From Streptomyces sp. WMMB 322 (GTDB lineage: Bacteria; Actinomycetota; Actinomycetes; Streptomycetales; Streptomycetaceae): 64,000 nucleotides of DNA. Where the stretch lies: NCBI RefSeq assembly GCF_900090145.1, contig NZ_FMHI01000014.1:62001-126000 (forward strand), in the 5' to 3' direction. The position numbers were made by a program, and so were the translations under genes. A model generated the notes under the pieces. That model was not told the DNA's origin and did not search any database. It worked only from the letters and a program-made list of their open reading frames with translations. Numbering within the stretch: position 1 is the first letter of the stretch; each line of letters starts with the position of its first letter. Of this stretch, positions 17,877-26,915 are shown piece after piece.

Positions 17877-18841
17877 TCCCGCAGCTCCTTACCGGTGAGG
17901 TTGATGAAGACGGTCTCCAGCGTGCTTTCGGTCAGCGAGAGATCGACCAGGGAGAACCCCCCGGACTCGGCGCTGGTCATCACCCTGGGCAGCAGCCGGT
18001 CCGCGCCCTTGACCTGGAGTTCGACTCCGCCGTCGACAGCGCGGGTACGGACCACTCCCTCGATGTCCGCGTTCAGCCGCTCCGCGAGCGCCTCCGGATC
18101 GCCGTCGGTGACGACCCGTACGACGGTGTCCGCCCCGAGGCTCCGCTTGAGCGCTTCCGGGGTGTCCAGGGCGAGGATGCGGCCGTGGTCGATGATCGCC
18201 ACGCGGTCGCAGAGACGGTCCGCCTCGTCCATGTTGTGCGTGGTGATGAGGATGGTCTGGCCTTCCGCGATGAGGCGCTCCAGGACCTCCCAAAGGGCTC
18301 GCCGGCCCTGCGGGTCCAGCCCCGCGGTCGGCTCGTCGAGGAAGAGGACCGCCGGACGGTGAAAGATCGCACGGGCCACGAGCAGCCGCTGCGCCATCCC
18401 GCCGGAGAGTTCGTAAGGCGACGCCTTGCCCCAGCGCGACAGGGAGAACCGGTCGAGGAGCTCGTCCGCGGTGCGTCGCGCCTCGCGTCGCGGAACGCCG
18501 AACAGGAGCCCGTGGAAGTACAGGTTCTCCCGGACCGTCAGCGCGCGGTCCAGGGTGTTCTGCTGCGTCACGACGGCGATGACCTGCTTGGCCAGCGTCG
18601 GATGCCTGATCACGTCGATGTCCCCGACGTACGCGGAGCCCGACGTGGGCACCACACGGGCCGTCAGCATCCCGACGGTGGTGGTTTTTCCCGCGCCGTT
18701 CGGCCCGAGCAGCCCGAAGATCTCCCCCTGCTCCACCTGAAGGTCGACTCCGTCCACCGCCGCGAAGTCCGCCCTCGGATAGACCTTCCGCAGCCCGGCC
18801 GTCCGGATCACGGCCCCCGGTCCGCCGGGCGGCGCCGTCAC
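17873..18841 (-). CDS. ABC exporter ATPase (DrrA-like)
   Basis: A 322-aa ATPase. Walker A is LLGPNGAGKTTT, the Q-loop region is TQQNTLDRALTV, the signature is YELSGGMAQRL, Walker B is AVLFLDEPTAGLDP and the switch His is in ITTHNMDEAD. A DUF4162-like C-terminal domain follows, as in DrrA. I placed the start at GTG 18841, which begins just before the conserved AVIRTAGLRKVYPRADF strand. There is no strong ribosome binding site, and a GTG a few codons upstream is possible. Overlap with the permease gene shows an operon. Confidence 0.92.
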   Translation of the reverse strand: MTAPPGGPGAVIRTAGLRKVYPRADFAAVDGVDLQVEQGEIFGLLGPNGAGKTTTVGMLTARVVPTSGSAYVGDIDVIRHPTLAKQVIAVVTQQNTLDRALTVRENLYFHGLLFGVPRREARRTADELLDRFSLSRWGKASPYELSGGMAQRLLVARAIFHRPAVLFLDEPTAGLDPQGRRALWEVLERLIAEGQTILITTHNMDEADRLCDRVAIIDHGRILALDTPEALKRSLGADTVVRVVTDGDPEALAERLNADIEGVVRTRAVDGGVELQVKGADRLLPRVMTSAESGGFSLVDLSLTESTLETVFINLTGKELRE

Positions 18842-19143
18842 CGGCGTACGGCCCGCGGACGGGAGCCGGACACACGCACAACGGTGCGGGCCGCCGCGGA
18901 GGCGGGGCAGCGGACCCCGGTACGCGGTCCGGCGATGCGTCCCGGTGAGAAGGTCGCCCACACTACGGTCTCCCAGCATCGGCGCGATCGGCCTCGCCGG
19001 CGGCCGGCAGCCGGCGCGTGGGCGCCCCGGAGCCGCCACGAGGCGGGCGTACGGTTCTTCACCGATGGTGCGCCGCACACCGCGGCGCGGCATCCGAAGC
19101 GCGTGCAGCCGGGCGGCACCCGTCAGGCGTCCGGGCCTTTCCG
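18842..19143. other. Intergenic region, no gene seen
   Basis: About 300 bases between the exporter ATPase start and the stop of the flippase-like gene, both on the minus strand. It should hold the exporter promoter. No frame with a ribosome binding site or known domain is visible. Confidence 0.5.
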
Positions 19144-20217
19144 TCAGGCGTCCGGGCGTCTCTCGTCCTCCCGCCGTCGACGGCGACGCTGAAGCAGCAT
19201 CAGGCCCAGCGCCGCGCCCCAGCCGACCGGCTGGAGCGCCCAGTAGTTCAGCACGCGGTAGAGAATCGTGACCGCGATCGCCTGCCCCGCGTCCAGGCCG
19301 TACAGGCTGAGCAGCACGGCGAGGCTCGTCTCGACCACGCCCAGACCGCCGGGAGTGAGCCGCAGCGCCCCCGCCGCCTGGGTCAGCGCGTACACCACGA
19401 GAAGCCCGTGCCAGGGCAGGCGGATGCCGAGACTCCACGCGCACGCGACGAGACACGCCAGGTCGAGGACCCAGTTGAGCAGTGCCAGGGCGAACGGCCC
19501 CAGCCACGGAAGCACTCCCGGGCGGACGGCCCGAAGGCGGCTGACGAGGCCCGCGAGCGCCTGCTCGACGCTCTGCACCCGGCGCGAACGCATGCCGGCC
19601 CTCACCCACGCCCGCCGGACGCGCCGCCGCACGGCGCGGAACCGCGAGAGGCCGTACGCCACGCCCACCGCCACCACGGCGAACACCGCCAGCCCCACGA
19701 CCTCCGGCAGCACCCGCGCCCCGGGGCCGGACGATCCGCCGGCCAGCACACCGGCCAGCAGCAGGACGAAGAGGCCCAGCCCGGAAAACGCCCCCGCGAT
19801 CGCCAGGACGGCGGCGGCCGGCGCCTGCCCCACGCCACGCAAGCGGAACTGCCGGTATGCCCACGCCACCGCGAACGCGGCACCGCCGGGCAGCGCCCCC
19901 GCGATGGCGTTGCCGGCCAGCACGACGGCCGCGACGGTTCCGAACCGGATGCCCGACCCTCCGACCCCCAGCAGCCACCGCTGCAGCGCGATCAGGCACA
20001 CCAGCGACGCGGCCTCGAGGACGGCCGCCAGCAGCAGGCGTGGGGGGTCCACATGAGTGATCAGGCCGACCGCGGCCACCAGTTCGCGCCGGCGGGTGAC
20101 GGCGAGGATCACCGCGGCGGTCAGCAGGACACCCGACACCGCCCACCACAACGGCCGCACCGCCGCAGGCGATGGACGGGCGGAAGGCTCCTGCTGGTCG
20201 CCGCGGTCATTTTCCAT
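19144..20217 (-). CDS. Lysylphosphatidylglycerol synthase TM region-like flippase (UPF0104)
   Basis: A 357-aa polytopic membrane protein with about eight membrane segments. It matches the membrane region of lysylphosphatidylglycerol synthases (UPF0104). Typical motifs are GNAIAGALPGGAAFAVAWAY near residue 100 and GALRLTPGGLGVVE near residue 290. There is no aminoacyltransferase domain. Stand-alone members are proposed lipid flippases or glycolipid transport factors. ATG 20217 has GGAGG five bases upstream. The C-terminus is strongly basic (RRRRRRREDERR) and faces the cytoplasm. Confidence 0.85.
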   Translation of the reverse strand: MENDRGDQQEPSARPSPAAVRPLWWAVSGVLLTAAVILAVTRRRELVAAVGLITHVDPPRLLLAAVLEAASLVCLIALQRWLLGVGGSGIRFGTVAAVVLAGNAIAGALPGGAAFAVAWAYRQFRLRGVGQAPAAAVLAIAGAFSGLGLFVLLLAGVLAGGSSGPGARVLPEVVGLAVFAVVAVGVAYGLSRFRAVRRRVRRAWVRAGMRSRRVQSVEQALAGLVSRLRAVRPGVLPWLGPFALALLNWVLDLACLVACAWSLGIRLPWHGLLVVYALTQAAGALRLTPGGLGVVETSLAVLLSLYGLDAGQAIAVTILYRVLNYWALQPVGWGAALGLMLLQRRRRRREDERRPDA

Positions 20218-20462
20218 GGGCCTCCACTGTGCTCCGCCCGGTGCCGTCACGCCGCGCAGGACGGAGGCGGCCGTACCGCGTGGCGCGCTCGCGCGGCCGG
20301 GCCTCTCAGCCCGGGCGTCCCGGCGTCGTGGGCATCCCGGCGTCCGGGTGTGCCCCGCAAACGCCGGGGGAGGCCGAGCCGGGCTCCGGGGGAGGGCCGC
20401 GTGCCGCCTGCCACGGGAGTCGAGCGTCCTGGGCCTCCGTTGCCGGCCGTCGCCTGTCGGTG

Positions 20463-21443
20463 TCAGCCGGCGATGCCGCAGGCGAACGGCATCGTCCTCC
20501 ACCGGTCGATGGCCGGGTTCAGGTAGTCCGGCAACGGGGGCAGTTGAGGCGTGAGCGTGAGGGTGGAGACGACCCGCAGCATCCCGACGGCGTTCACGAA
20601 GCTCATGACGTCCTCGTTCAACGGCCTCATGCCGTTGCGCTGCGCGCCCCGGTTGTAGGCGGATCCGAGGACGGGCCCGAGGGTGGCCAGGTCCCATTCG
20701 ACCGGGCCCAAGGTGACCAGTTCGAAGTCGGCCCAGAGCTTCCCGTCCACCCCGGAGAAGATGTTCGCGGGTGGGCAGTCGCCGTGGACGGGTTGGAGGT
20801 CGATCCCCGGGAATGCCCTCTCGAACGCCGCGCGTGAGCGCACGAGCGGTTCCAGGATCTGCCACTCGCGCCGTGCGCGGTCCAGATCGTCCGGGCCGAG
20901 GAGGTCGGGGCGTTCCTCGAGCAGAGCAAGGCTGTCTGTGATGACCTGCGGTTCGGCCGCGGACAGAAACGACAGCCGGCCGGGGAATTCGCGCAGCACG
21001 GCGTGCAGGTCGGCAACGAGCTCGGCGTTCGCCTCGTAATCGGGCTCATTGCCCCGGTCTTCCTCGACGAACTGCCAAAACGTCATCGACAACCCGTCGC
21101 GCTGAACGGGCTCCCGTGGCACGAGGGGACTGGGAGGGATCACGGGGGTTCCCCGGTCCGCGAGCCACCTCGTCACGTCCAGTTCCGTCTGCTGGCGCAC
21201 TGCCAGGGAGCCGAGGTCCGCGGAGCGCGGCAGGACGGTGGGAATCCGGGCGACAACCGGTGAGGGCGCAAGGTGGACGACTACGGAGAACAAGTCATGG
21301 AGCACCTCGGCATCAGTCACGGTGAGCCCGAGAGCGCGCCCCGCTCCCACGGCCGCGTCCACCGCGGCGGAGGTGCGCTGAGCAATCCGTTGTCGCCGCC
21401 GACTGTCGCCGGGGTCGCTGCGGCCGTCGTCCGGACGAGGCAT
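20463..21443 (-). CDS. Aminoglycoside phosphotransferase-fold kinase
   Basis: A 326-aa APH/choline kinase-fold protein. The catalytic Brenner motif is PVHGDCPPANIF near residue 232, and the metal-binding Asp lies in LWADFELV, followed by EWDLATLGP. ATG 21443 has GGAG six bases upstream. Members phosphorylate small molecules and only some confer resistance. No resistance gene or transporter cluster surrounds it, so the substrate is open. Confidence 0.85.
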   Translation of the reverse strand: MPRPDDGRSDPGDSRRRQRIAQRTSAAVDAAVGAGRALGLTVTDAEVLHDLFSVVVHLAPSPVVARIPTVLPRSADLGSLAVRQQTELDVTRWLADRGTPVIPPSPLVPREPVQRDGLSMTFWQFVEEDRGNEPDYEANAELVADLHAVLREFPGRLSFLSAAEPQVITDSLALLEERPDLLGPDDLDRARREWQILEPLVRSRAAFERAFPGIDLQPVHGDCPPANIFSGVDGKLWADFELVTLGPVEWDLATLGPVLGSAYNRGAQRNGMRPLNEDVMSFVNAVGMLRVVSTLTLTPQLPPLPDYLNPAIDRWRTMPFACGIAG

Positions 21444-21607
21444 CGTGCTCCTGCGGTGTGTGAGCGGAACCGGTACCCGTGGCAGTGTAGTTGCCGGGTT
21501 GCGGCCGTCACGGGTTATTTGTCGGCAGGCAGCCGGGGCGGCGACTCGGACAACGGGGCGGCCGACGGGAACGCCGTGCCGCCCACCGCCGTATGAGGAG
21601 GAATTCT

Positions 21608-22144
21608 GTGTCATCGCCCTGCGACCCCCTGCACGCTCCCGCCGGCGATGTGGGCGGGGCGCTCATGATGATCGACTCTCGGCTCAAGGGCATCTACGAC
21701 GGCAAGACCGGGACCGACGCCGAACAACAGGCGCTGACCGGCCAGTTCGCCGCATCGTTGGGGCCCGGTGGAGTCGATGACCTGCTGGACGGTGTGTGCA
21801 CGCTCATCTACATGTTCATGCGGTGGCTGCGGATGGCCTACGAGGACCACGGGGAGGACGTCATCGAGAGCGTGGTCCCCAACATCGTTGCCACGATGCG
21901 CATGATGCCCAAAAGCATCCGTCCCGAGGTCGTCCCCACCATGGCCGGGCTGCTCGTCGCTGCCGGTACCGGACTGAGCCCCAGTCTGTGGCGGAAGCAG
22001 TACGGATCCTGGACCAAGGACGAGATGAACTCCCTGGAAGCGACCGCCTTCCTGCTCGCGGAACACATCAACCGCCTCACCGACGACCGCGACTTCGCCA
22101 CCCGCGTGATCACCGAGGCTCTGTCCAGTGCGGAAGAGGCCTGA
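21608..22144 (+). CDS. Conserved hypothetical helical protein
   Basis: A 178-aa protein that I do not recognise. GTG 21608 follows a strong AGGAGG at good spacing. The sequence is mainly helical with a hydrophobic Met-rich stretch (CTLIYMFMRWLRM and VATMRMMPKSIRPEVV) and no signal peptide. A 17-base direct repeat spans its stop codon (22136-22152 and 22157-22173), a small duplication at the 3' end. It is divergent from the APH-fold kinase gene, with about 165 bases between their starts. Confidence 0.7.
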   Translation: MSSPCDPLHAPAGDVGGALMMIDSRLKGIYDGKTGTDAEQQALTGQFAASLGPGGVDDLLDGVCTLIYMFMRWLRMAYEDHGEDVIESVVPNIVATMRMMPKSIRPEVVPTMAGLLVAAGTGLSPSLWRKQYGSWTKDEMNSLEATAFLLAEHINRLTDDRDFATRVITEALSSAEEA

Positions 22145-22364
22145 CGTACGGCGGATGAGGCCTGACGTACGGCTGTCCACCCCGTCGACTTCGGTGGCGA
22201 ACGGTCAGGGTGCCGTGACACGGACGTTGTGTCCCAGGAAGGCCGAGCGTTCTCACCGAAGGTCGAACGGTCCCGGTGCCGGCAGGCGTTGTCGGCTCCG
22301 GCGGCGAACGGCAGGGCGGCCGTTTGCAAAGACTCCCATGCCCCTCCCGCGGACCGCCGGGATG

Positions 22365-22811
22365 TCAGTGGCCGACAGCGCGCCGGGGCAGCGGGGAGGA
22401 GAAGACGACGCTGGTCGTGACGGAGCCGAGGCCGCCGATTCGGCCTGAGATCTCTTCCAGGTGGCGCATGGAACGCGCTGCGACCTTGATGATGAAGCAG
22501 TCGTCGCCTGTCACGTGATGGGCTTCCAGGATCTCCGGCATCACCTTGACCAGGTCATGGAAGGGCTTGTAGTTGCTGTTCGGGTAGCGCAGCCGCACGA
22601 ACGCCATGATCGTCAGCCCGACCTTGTCCGGGTCCACGACCGCCGCGTAGCCGCTGATGACCCCAGCCTCCTCCAGCCGGCGCACGCGCTCGGTGACCGC
22701 GCTGGCTGACATGGAGACGGCACGCGCGAGGTCGGCGAAGCTGGCGCGCCCGTCGAGCTGGAGGGCGTCGAGGATGCGCCAGTCGACGGCGTCCAGGGAT
22801 ATCGCGGTCAT
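22365..22811 (-). CDS. Lrp/AsnC-family regulator
   Basis: A 148-aa Lrp/AsnC regulator. The N-terminal helix-turn-helix (LDAVDWRILDALQLDG, then FADLARAVSMSASAV) is followed by the RAM effector domain, with the strand GLTIMAFVRLRYP and the effector-site region AHHVTGDDCFIIKV. ATG 22811 fits the usual family start. It is divergent from a rhodanese gene across about 145 bases, a layout that suggests it controls that gene and itself in response to an amino acid. Confidence 0.93.
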   Translation of the reverse strand: MTAISLDAVDWRILDALQLDGRASFADLARAVSMSASAVTERVRRLEEAGVISGYAAVVDPDKVGLTIMAFVRLRYPNSNYKPFHDLVKVMPEILEAHHVTGDDCFIIKVAARSMRHLEEISGRIGGLGSVTTSVVFSSPLPRRAVGH

Positions 22812-22955
22812 GCCGGAGAAATAGCATGGATTCCACGGTCGTGGCAATCAAAGGCCGTGGACAGCGCCTTCGAAGTGCCGCTGCCTGCTCGTAGATTCGA
22901 GGCCGTGGAAACAGCAGCCGGGCCGTGTCGCCCGCATTCAGGAAGGCGCCGCTTC

Positions 22956-23444
22956 ATGACCGTGACTGTTCCGAACCTCGTTGTCCCGAACCCCGTTCTG
23001 CGCGTCGCTTTCGCGGAACCCGCCGAGGCGACCGCCCACTTCCGCGCCTCGCTGCGCTTCCACGCCGATGTGTCCGACGTCGCCACTGCGCTCACGATCG
23101 ACGGCGCCCCGGAATTCGCGATCGTCGACTCACGGTCCGCCGAATGCTGGGACCAGGGGCACATCCCCGGCGCGGTCCACCTGCCCACCGCACTCATCCC
23201 CGAACGGGCCGCGGACCTGCTCGACAAGTCGGTGCCCGTCGTGACGTACTGCTGGGGGCCGGGCTGCAACGGCGCCACGCGTGCCGCCCTCGCCCTCGCC
23301 GAACTCGGCTACCAGGTCAAGGAGATGCTCGGCGGGTTCGAGTACTGGGTGCGCGAGGGCTTCGCATACGAAACCCGGCAGGGCCCGGAGCGCCGCGACG
23401 CCGATCCCCTGACCGCCCCGGTCGCGGACGCCTGCGGCTGCTGA
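22956..23444 (+). CDS. Rhodanese-like sulfurtransferase
   Basis: A 162-aa single-domain rhodanese. The active-site loop is YCWGPGCNGATRAA, with the persulfide Cys in CNGATR. The domain includes FAIVDSRSAECWDQGHIPGA and LGGFEYWVREGF. The C-terminus ends in a CGC tripeptide. ATG 22956 has AGGAAGG upstream, and a longer frame lacks one. The family transfers sulfane sulfur. The divergent Lrp regulator next door suggests a link to amino-acid or sulfur metabolism. Confidence 0.9.
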   Translation: MTVTVPNLVVPNPVLRVAFAEPAEATAHFRASLRFHADVSDVATALTIDGAPEFAIVDSRSAECWDQGHIPGAVHLPTALIPERAADLLDKSVPVVTYCWGPGCNGATRAALALAELGYQVKEMLGGFEYWVREGFAYETRQGPERRDADPLTAPVADACGC

Positions 23445-23585
23445 CGCCACCCGCCACCATCGGGGCCGGTGCCACATCCCGTTCCGGGCGACGGTGGATG
23501 CGGGGGTCCGGATTCACCGTCGCCGACTGCCACTTGATCCACCGGCGGCGAAGAGGAACTGAACGGACGCGCGGCACCGCTGCGG

Positions 23586-24173
23586 TCAGGCGCGGGACAG
23601 TTCGGCTGCTCCGAAGGAGACGTCGAAGCGGTCGCACCAGATGGTCACGCTGCTGTAGTCGTCCAGGTCCGCCCCCGCGGGCAGCGTGTAGTTCTGGCTC
23701 CCCTTGTTGCCCTTGAGCGCGCCCAGACTGAGGTGTGCGCCGTCGTCGAAGACGTGCCAGCCGGCCTTGCCCGGCTTCACCTTCGCATCGGTGATCCAGA
23801 CCTTCAGATCGGGACCGTTGCTCGTGTTCAGGTCCTGCAGGCGCAGGACCCGGGATCCGTTCTCGAGCTCGACGACTTTCGCACGCCCGGTCGTCTCGTG
23901 CTCATGGGTGATGAACTCGCCCGAGGCCAGCGTCGTCGGCCCGGCCGGCTTCTCGGGCTCGCCCGGTGCGGCGGAGTCACCGGACTTCCCGGGCTCCGGC
24001 TGTCCGTCCGCCCTCTCGGGTGCGGCAGCGCCGGGAAGCGCCTCGTCGACCTTCTCGTCCGTCCACAGCTTCCACGGCTGGAACAGGTACAGCCCCACGG
24101 CGACCGCCGCCAGGCCGACCACCAACACCCCTGCGAACAGCGGTTTCCGCACCCGTACCGACGTCCTGCGCAC
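23586..24173 (-). CDS. Membrane-anchored DM13 domain protein
   Basis: A 195-aa protein with one N-terminal membrane anchor (about residues 10-30), an Ala/Pro/Glu linker and a C-terminal DM13 domain (about residues 85-195). DM13 hallmarks are the segments LRLQDLNTSNGPDLKVWI and YSSVTIWCDRFDVSFGAAEL, with the conserved Cys. DM13 is proposed to be a redox or electron-transfer domain at the cell surface. GTG 24173 has GGAGG six bases upstream. Confidence 0.88.
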   Translation of the reverse strand: MRRTSVRVRKPLFAGVLVVGLAAVAVGLYLFQPWKLWTDEKVDEALPGAAAPERADGQPEPGKSGDSAAPGEPEKPAGPTTLASGEFITHEHETTGRAKVVELENGSRVLRLQDLNTSNGPDLKVWITDAKVKPGKAGWHVFDDGAHLSLGALKGNKGSQNYTLPAGADLDDYSSVTIWCDRFDVSFGAAELSRA

Positions 24174-24433
24174 TGTGGCCTCCCTGTGTGCTCTGCCTTG
24201 TAGCCGGGATTCCACACCACGCAAGGTCCTCCTGTCCCCGTCGAAAGGGACGTGAGGTCCTTACGATTCGCGAACCTCCAACCGGCCGCAGCCCGCCGGG
24301 GCCGGCGCACTCCCGTGCGCATGACGCTCGATGCGGTGGCGGCCAGTGCCCGATCCCTGAAGGACGAGAGGTTTCGCCGGACTGGGCCCATGTGTCAGCA
24401 ACCGGCGTCGGAGCCCGCGGCGTCGATCAAGGC

Positions 24434-26563
24434 ATGACCATTATCCCGACCGAGCCTCCCCCGTACCCGCACTGCGGCCGCGGGGCCGACGCGGACGACC
24501 CGGTGGGGTGCCGGGGCAGACGCGTCGCGCGCATGCGCCCGGAATCCCATGAGGCCGGGCCGGACTCGTACGAAACCTGTCTGGCACACCTCGACGGCAT
24601 CGACCGCCACCATCACCTGTCGTCCCTCCACCCCGGCACAGACCTCGACCACCGCGGCACGATCTTCAACGCTGCTCTGCTGGGACACCTGTTGGACGCT
24701 GTCCGCGATCCGACCGACGGTCGGCCACACTTCGGAGCCGTCCGGTTCGACGGGGCGACGTTCGAGGGCGACGCCGGGTTTCGCGGGGTGCGGTTCGGGG
24801 GCGACGCCGGGTTCGGCGGGGCGATGTTCCAGGGCAACATCCTGTTCGGCGAAGTGACGTTCGAGGGCAGCGCCGAATTCCGCGGGGCGACGTTCCAAGG
24901 TGATGCCGGGTTCGGTGGCGCCACGTTCGGGGGCAGTGCCGGGTTCGGCGGGGCGACGTTCGTGGGCGACGCCGGGTTCCGCGGGGCGTCGTTCCAGGGG
25001 GATGCCGGCTTCGGCCGGGCGTCCTTCGAGGGCACCGCCGGGTTCGGCAGAGCGACGTTCGCGCGCAGCGCTGGGTTCCGCGAGGCGTCATTCCAGGACG
25101 ACGCCGGGTTCGGCGCGGTTACGTTCCGGCGCGAGGCCGGGTTCGGCCGGGCTTCGTTCCAGGGGGACGCCGGGTTCGGCGGGGCGACGTTCCAGGGCGG
25201 CGCGGGGTTCCGCCGGGCGCGGTTCGGGGGCGACGCGGTGTTCCGCGGGGCGACGTTCCACGGCAGCGCCGGGTTCAACAGCGCGACGTTCGGGGGCTCC
25301 GCGGCATTCCGCAAGGCGACGTTCCAGGACGGCGCCGGATTCGATCTCGCCACGTTCGAGGGCGATGCCGGATTCGAGCAGGCGTCATTCGAGGGCAGCG
25401 CCGGGTTCCGCGGGGCGACGTTCCAGGGGCGCACAAGGTTCAACAGCGCAACGTTCGAGAACGACGCCCTGTTCGGCGGCGTGACGTTCGAGAGAGCTTC
25501 GCAGCTCGGACCGCTGGCGTGCCGAGGGACGGTGAACCTCTCGGCGGCGGTGTTCTCTTCTGCGGTGACTCTGGAGCTCGCAGCGGGCGGAGTTGACTGC
25601 GTACGTACGCGATGGGCCTCCACGGCGGCGCTGCGGCTGCGGCATGCAGTGCTGGATCTCAGCGACGCGGTGCTCGAGTTCCCGGTGAGTGTTGCTGCCC
25701 ACCCCCCGTTCATCGCCCTTGAGGAGCCCGGAACCGAAGAGCCCGGGCTTGTCGAGGCGCCGGTCCGTGTGGCGTCCCTGCACGGTGTGGATGCCTCCCA
25801 TCTCGTCCTGACCGACGTCGATCTGACCAACTGCCGCTTCGCCGGCACGATCCATCTCGACCAACTGCGCCTGCACGGTCGCTGCACATTGCCCACCGCG
25901 CCCGCCGGCCTGCACCGCCGGGGCCTGGTGCCGGTGCGGTGTACGTCGCGTCAGACCCTGGCCGAGGAACAACATTGGCGAGCCGCCCGTGGACAGGCGG
26001 GGGCCGGGTGGACAGCGCAACAGGAGGGGCAGCCCCCATTGGAGCCCGCAGCGTTGGCGCCGATCTACCGGGAGCTTCGCAAAGGCTTCGAGGACGCCAA
26101 GAACGAGCCGGGTGCGGCCGACTTCTACTACGGCGAGATGGAGATGCGCCGCCATGACTCACACGGTCCGGCCGCCGAGCGGGCGCTGCTCTGGATGTAC
26201 TGGGCTGCCTCCGGCTACGGCTTGCGCGCCTCTCGCGCCCTGGGCTGGCTGCTGTGCGCCATGACCATCACCGTGCTGCTCATGGTGGGCTTTGGACTGC
26301 CGGACACCCCCGCCAAGCCCTACCCGCCCGGCGCCGGCGTCATCGGTAACCAGAACCCCCAGGTCCACGCCGACTTCCCCGACCGCTTCACCACAGCCCG
26401 TGCCCAAAAAGCGGCGGACGTGGTCATCAACTCCGTGGTGTTCCGCTCCAGCGGCCAGTCCCTGACCACGGCCGGCCGCTACACCGAGATGGCCTCCCGG
26501 TTCACCGAACCCGTTCTGCTGGCCCTGGCGCTCCTCGCCGTCCGAGGCCGCGTGAAACGGTAG
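24434..26563 (+). CDS. Large pentapeptide-repeat protein with C-terminal membrane segments
   Basis: A 709-aa protein. After about 105 residues, some 23 decapeptide units of the form xGATFxGDAGF run to about residue 355, equivalent to about 46 pentapeptides that should form a right-handed beta-helix. A mixed domain follows. The C-terminal ~110 residues contain a helix SGYGLRASRALGWLL, a membrane segment (about 605-628) and a second hydrophobic helix near the end. This resembles the two-helix membrane module seen in channel-like pentapeptide proteins, but I see no K+ channel selectivity filter. The gene ends 170 bases from the integrated element. ATG 24434 has a weak AAGG. Function unknown. Confidence 0.8.
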   Translation: MTIIPTEPPPYPHCGRGADADDPVGCRGRRVARMRPESHEAGPDSYETCLAHLDGIDRHHHLSSLHPGTDLDHRGTIFNAALLGHLLDAVRDPTDGRPHFGAVRFDGATFEGDAGFRGVRFGGDAGFGGAMFQGNILFGEVTFEGSAEFRGATFQGDAGFGGATFGGSAGFGGATFVGDAGFRGASFQGDAGFGRASFEGTAGFGRATFARSAGFREASFQDDAGFGAVTFRREAGFGRASFQGDAGFGGATFQGGAGFRRARFGGDAVFRGATFHGSAGFNSATFGGSAAFRKATFQDGAGFDLATFEGDAGFEQASFEGSAGFRGATFQGRTRFNSATFENDALFGGVTFERASQLGPLACRGTVNLSAAVFSSAVTLELAAGGVDCVRTRWASTAALRLRHAVLDLSDAVLEFPVSVAAHPPFIALEEPGTEEPGLVEAPVRVASLHGVDASHLVLTDVDLTNCRFAGTIHLDQLRLHGRCTLPTAPAGLHRRGLVPVRCTSRQTLAEEQHWRAARGQAGAGWTAQQEGQPPLEPAALAPIYRELRKGFEDAKNEPGAADFYYGEMEMRRHDSHGPAAERALLWMYWAASGYGLRASRALGWLLCAMTITVLLMVGFGLPDTPAKPYPPGAGVIGNQNPQVHADFPDRFTTARAQKAADVVINSVVFRSSGQSLTTAGRYTEMASRFTEPVLLALALLAVRGRVKR

Positions 26564-26589
26564 CGCCGGCCGGCGCCGAGCGCGGTTGA

Positions 26590-26615
26590 GAGGTGCAGAG
26601 AAGTCTCTGCACCTC
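26590..26615 (+). terminator. Terminator hairpin after the pentapeptide-repeat gene
   Basis: An 11-bp perfect stem (26590-26600 with 26605-26615) with loop AAGT lies 27 bases after the stop codon. Confidence 0.75.
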
Positions 26616-26682
26616 GGCGCGGATTCGCGACCTTCGCCAGGCTTTCGCCGAACGCTCTCCGGAGTCGCTCCGAACACACGCC

Positions 26683-26715
26683 AGGGCCGGTGTCGACTGC
26701 CTCGACACCGGCCCT
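26683..26715. terminator. Displaced terminator of tRNA-Pro (chromosomal side)
   Basis: A 14-bp perfect stem (26683-26696 with 26702-26715, loop of five) lies 14 bases outside the left att copy. Before integration it would have stood directly downstream of tRNA-Pro on the minus strand. The element now supplies a different hairpin at the other end. Confidence 0.7.
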
Positions 26716-26729
26716 GACCTGCAATCTCT

Positions 26730-26775
26730 TCTGTCGGGGTGGCGGGATTTGAACCCACGACCTCTTCGTCCCGAA
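26730..26775. repeat. attL: 46-bp copy of the tRNA-Pro 3' half
   Basis: These 46 bases are identical to 46055-46100. They hold the 3' half of tRNA-Pro from the anticodon loop to just past the discriminator base. The sequence then diverges on the right (TAATG here, CGAAG at the tRNA), so no functional tRNA is encoded. This is the left boundary of the integrated element. Confidence 0.95.
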
Positions 26776-26874
26776 TAATGTGCGGAAAGATCGCTCACCA
26801 GGATCTTCGGGTATATGTGCAGGTCAGGACCTTGGTCTTCGTTGGCCAGGATGAGTACACCGCGGCGCGCTTTT

Positions 26875-26901
26875 CTTGATCCACTCCCCGTTCACTCCCC
26901 A
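26875..26901. other. Left arm-type integrase site (candidate)
   Basis: A 27-base sequence starting CTTGATCCACTCCCCGTT is repeated at 45961-45987 in the same orientation with one mismatch. The two copies lie 100 and 68 bases inside the two core repeats. In the circular form they would flank the attP core, the expected place for arm-binding sites of a tyrosine integrase. Confidence 0.7.
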
Positions 26902-26915
26902 ATGCTTGCCTGAAG

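Noticed and set aside
24750..25500. Regular 30-bp repeats that resemble a CRISPR array
   Set aside because: They are codons of decapeptide repeats in one open frame; units are contiguous with no unique spacers.
26730..26775. A second tRNA-Pro gene at the left boundary
   Set aside because: Only the 3' half is present. The 5' half, D loop and one strand of the anticodon stem are missing.
26593..26778. Open frame across the left att site
   Set aside because: It covers two hairpins and a tRNA fragment and has no ribosome binding site.
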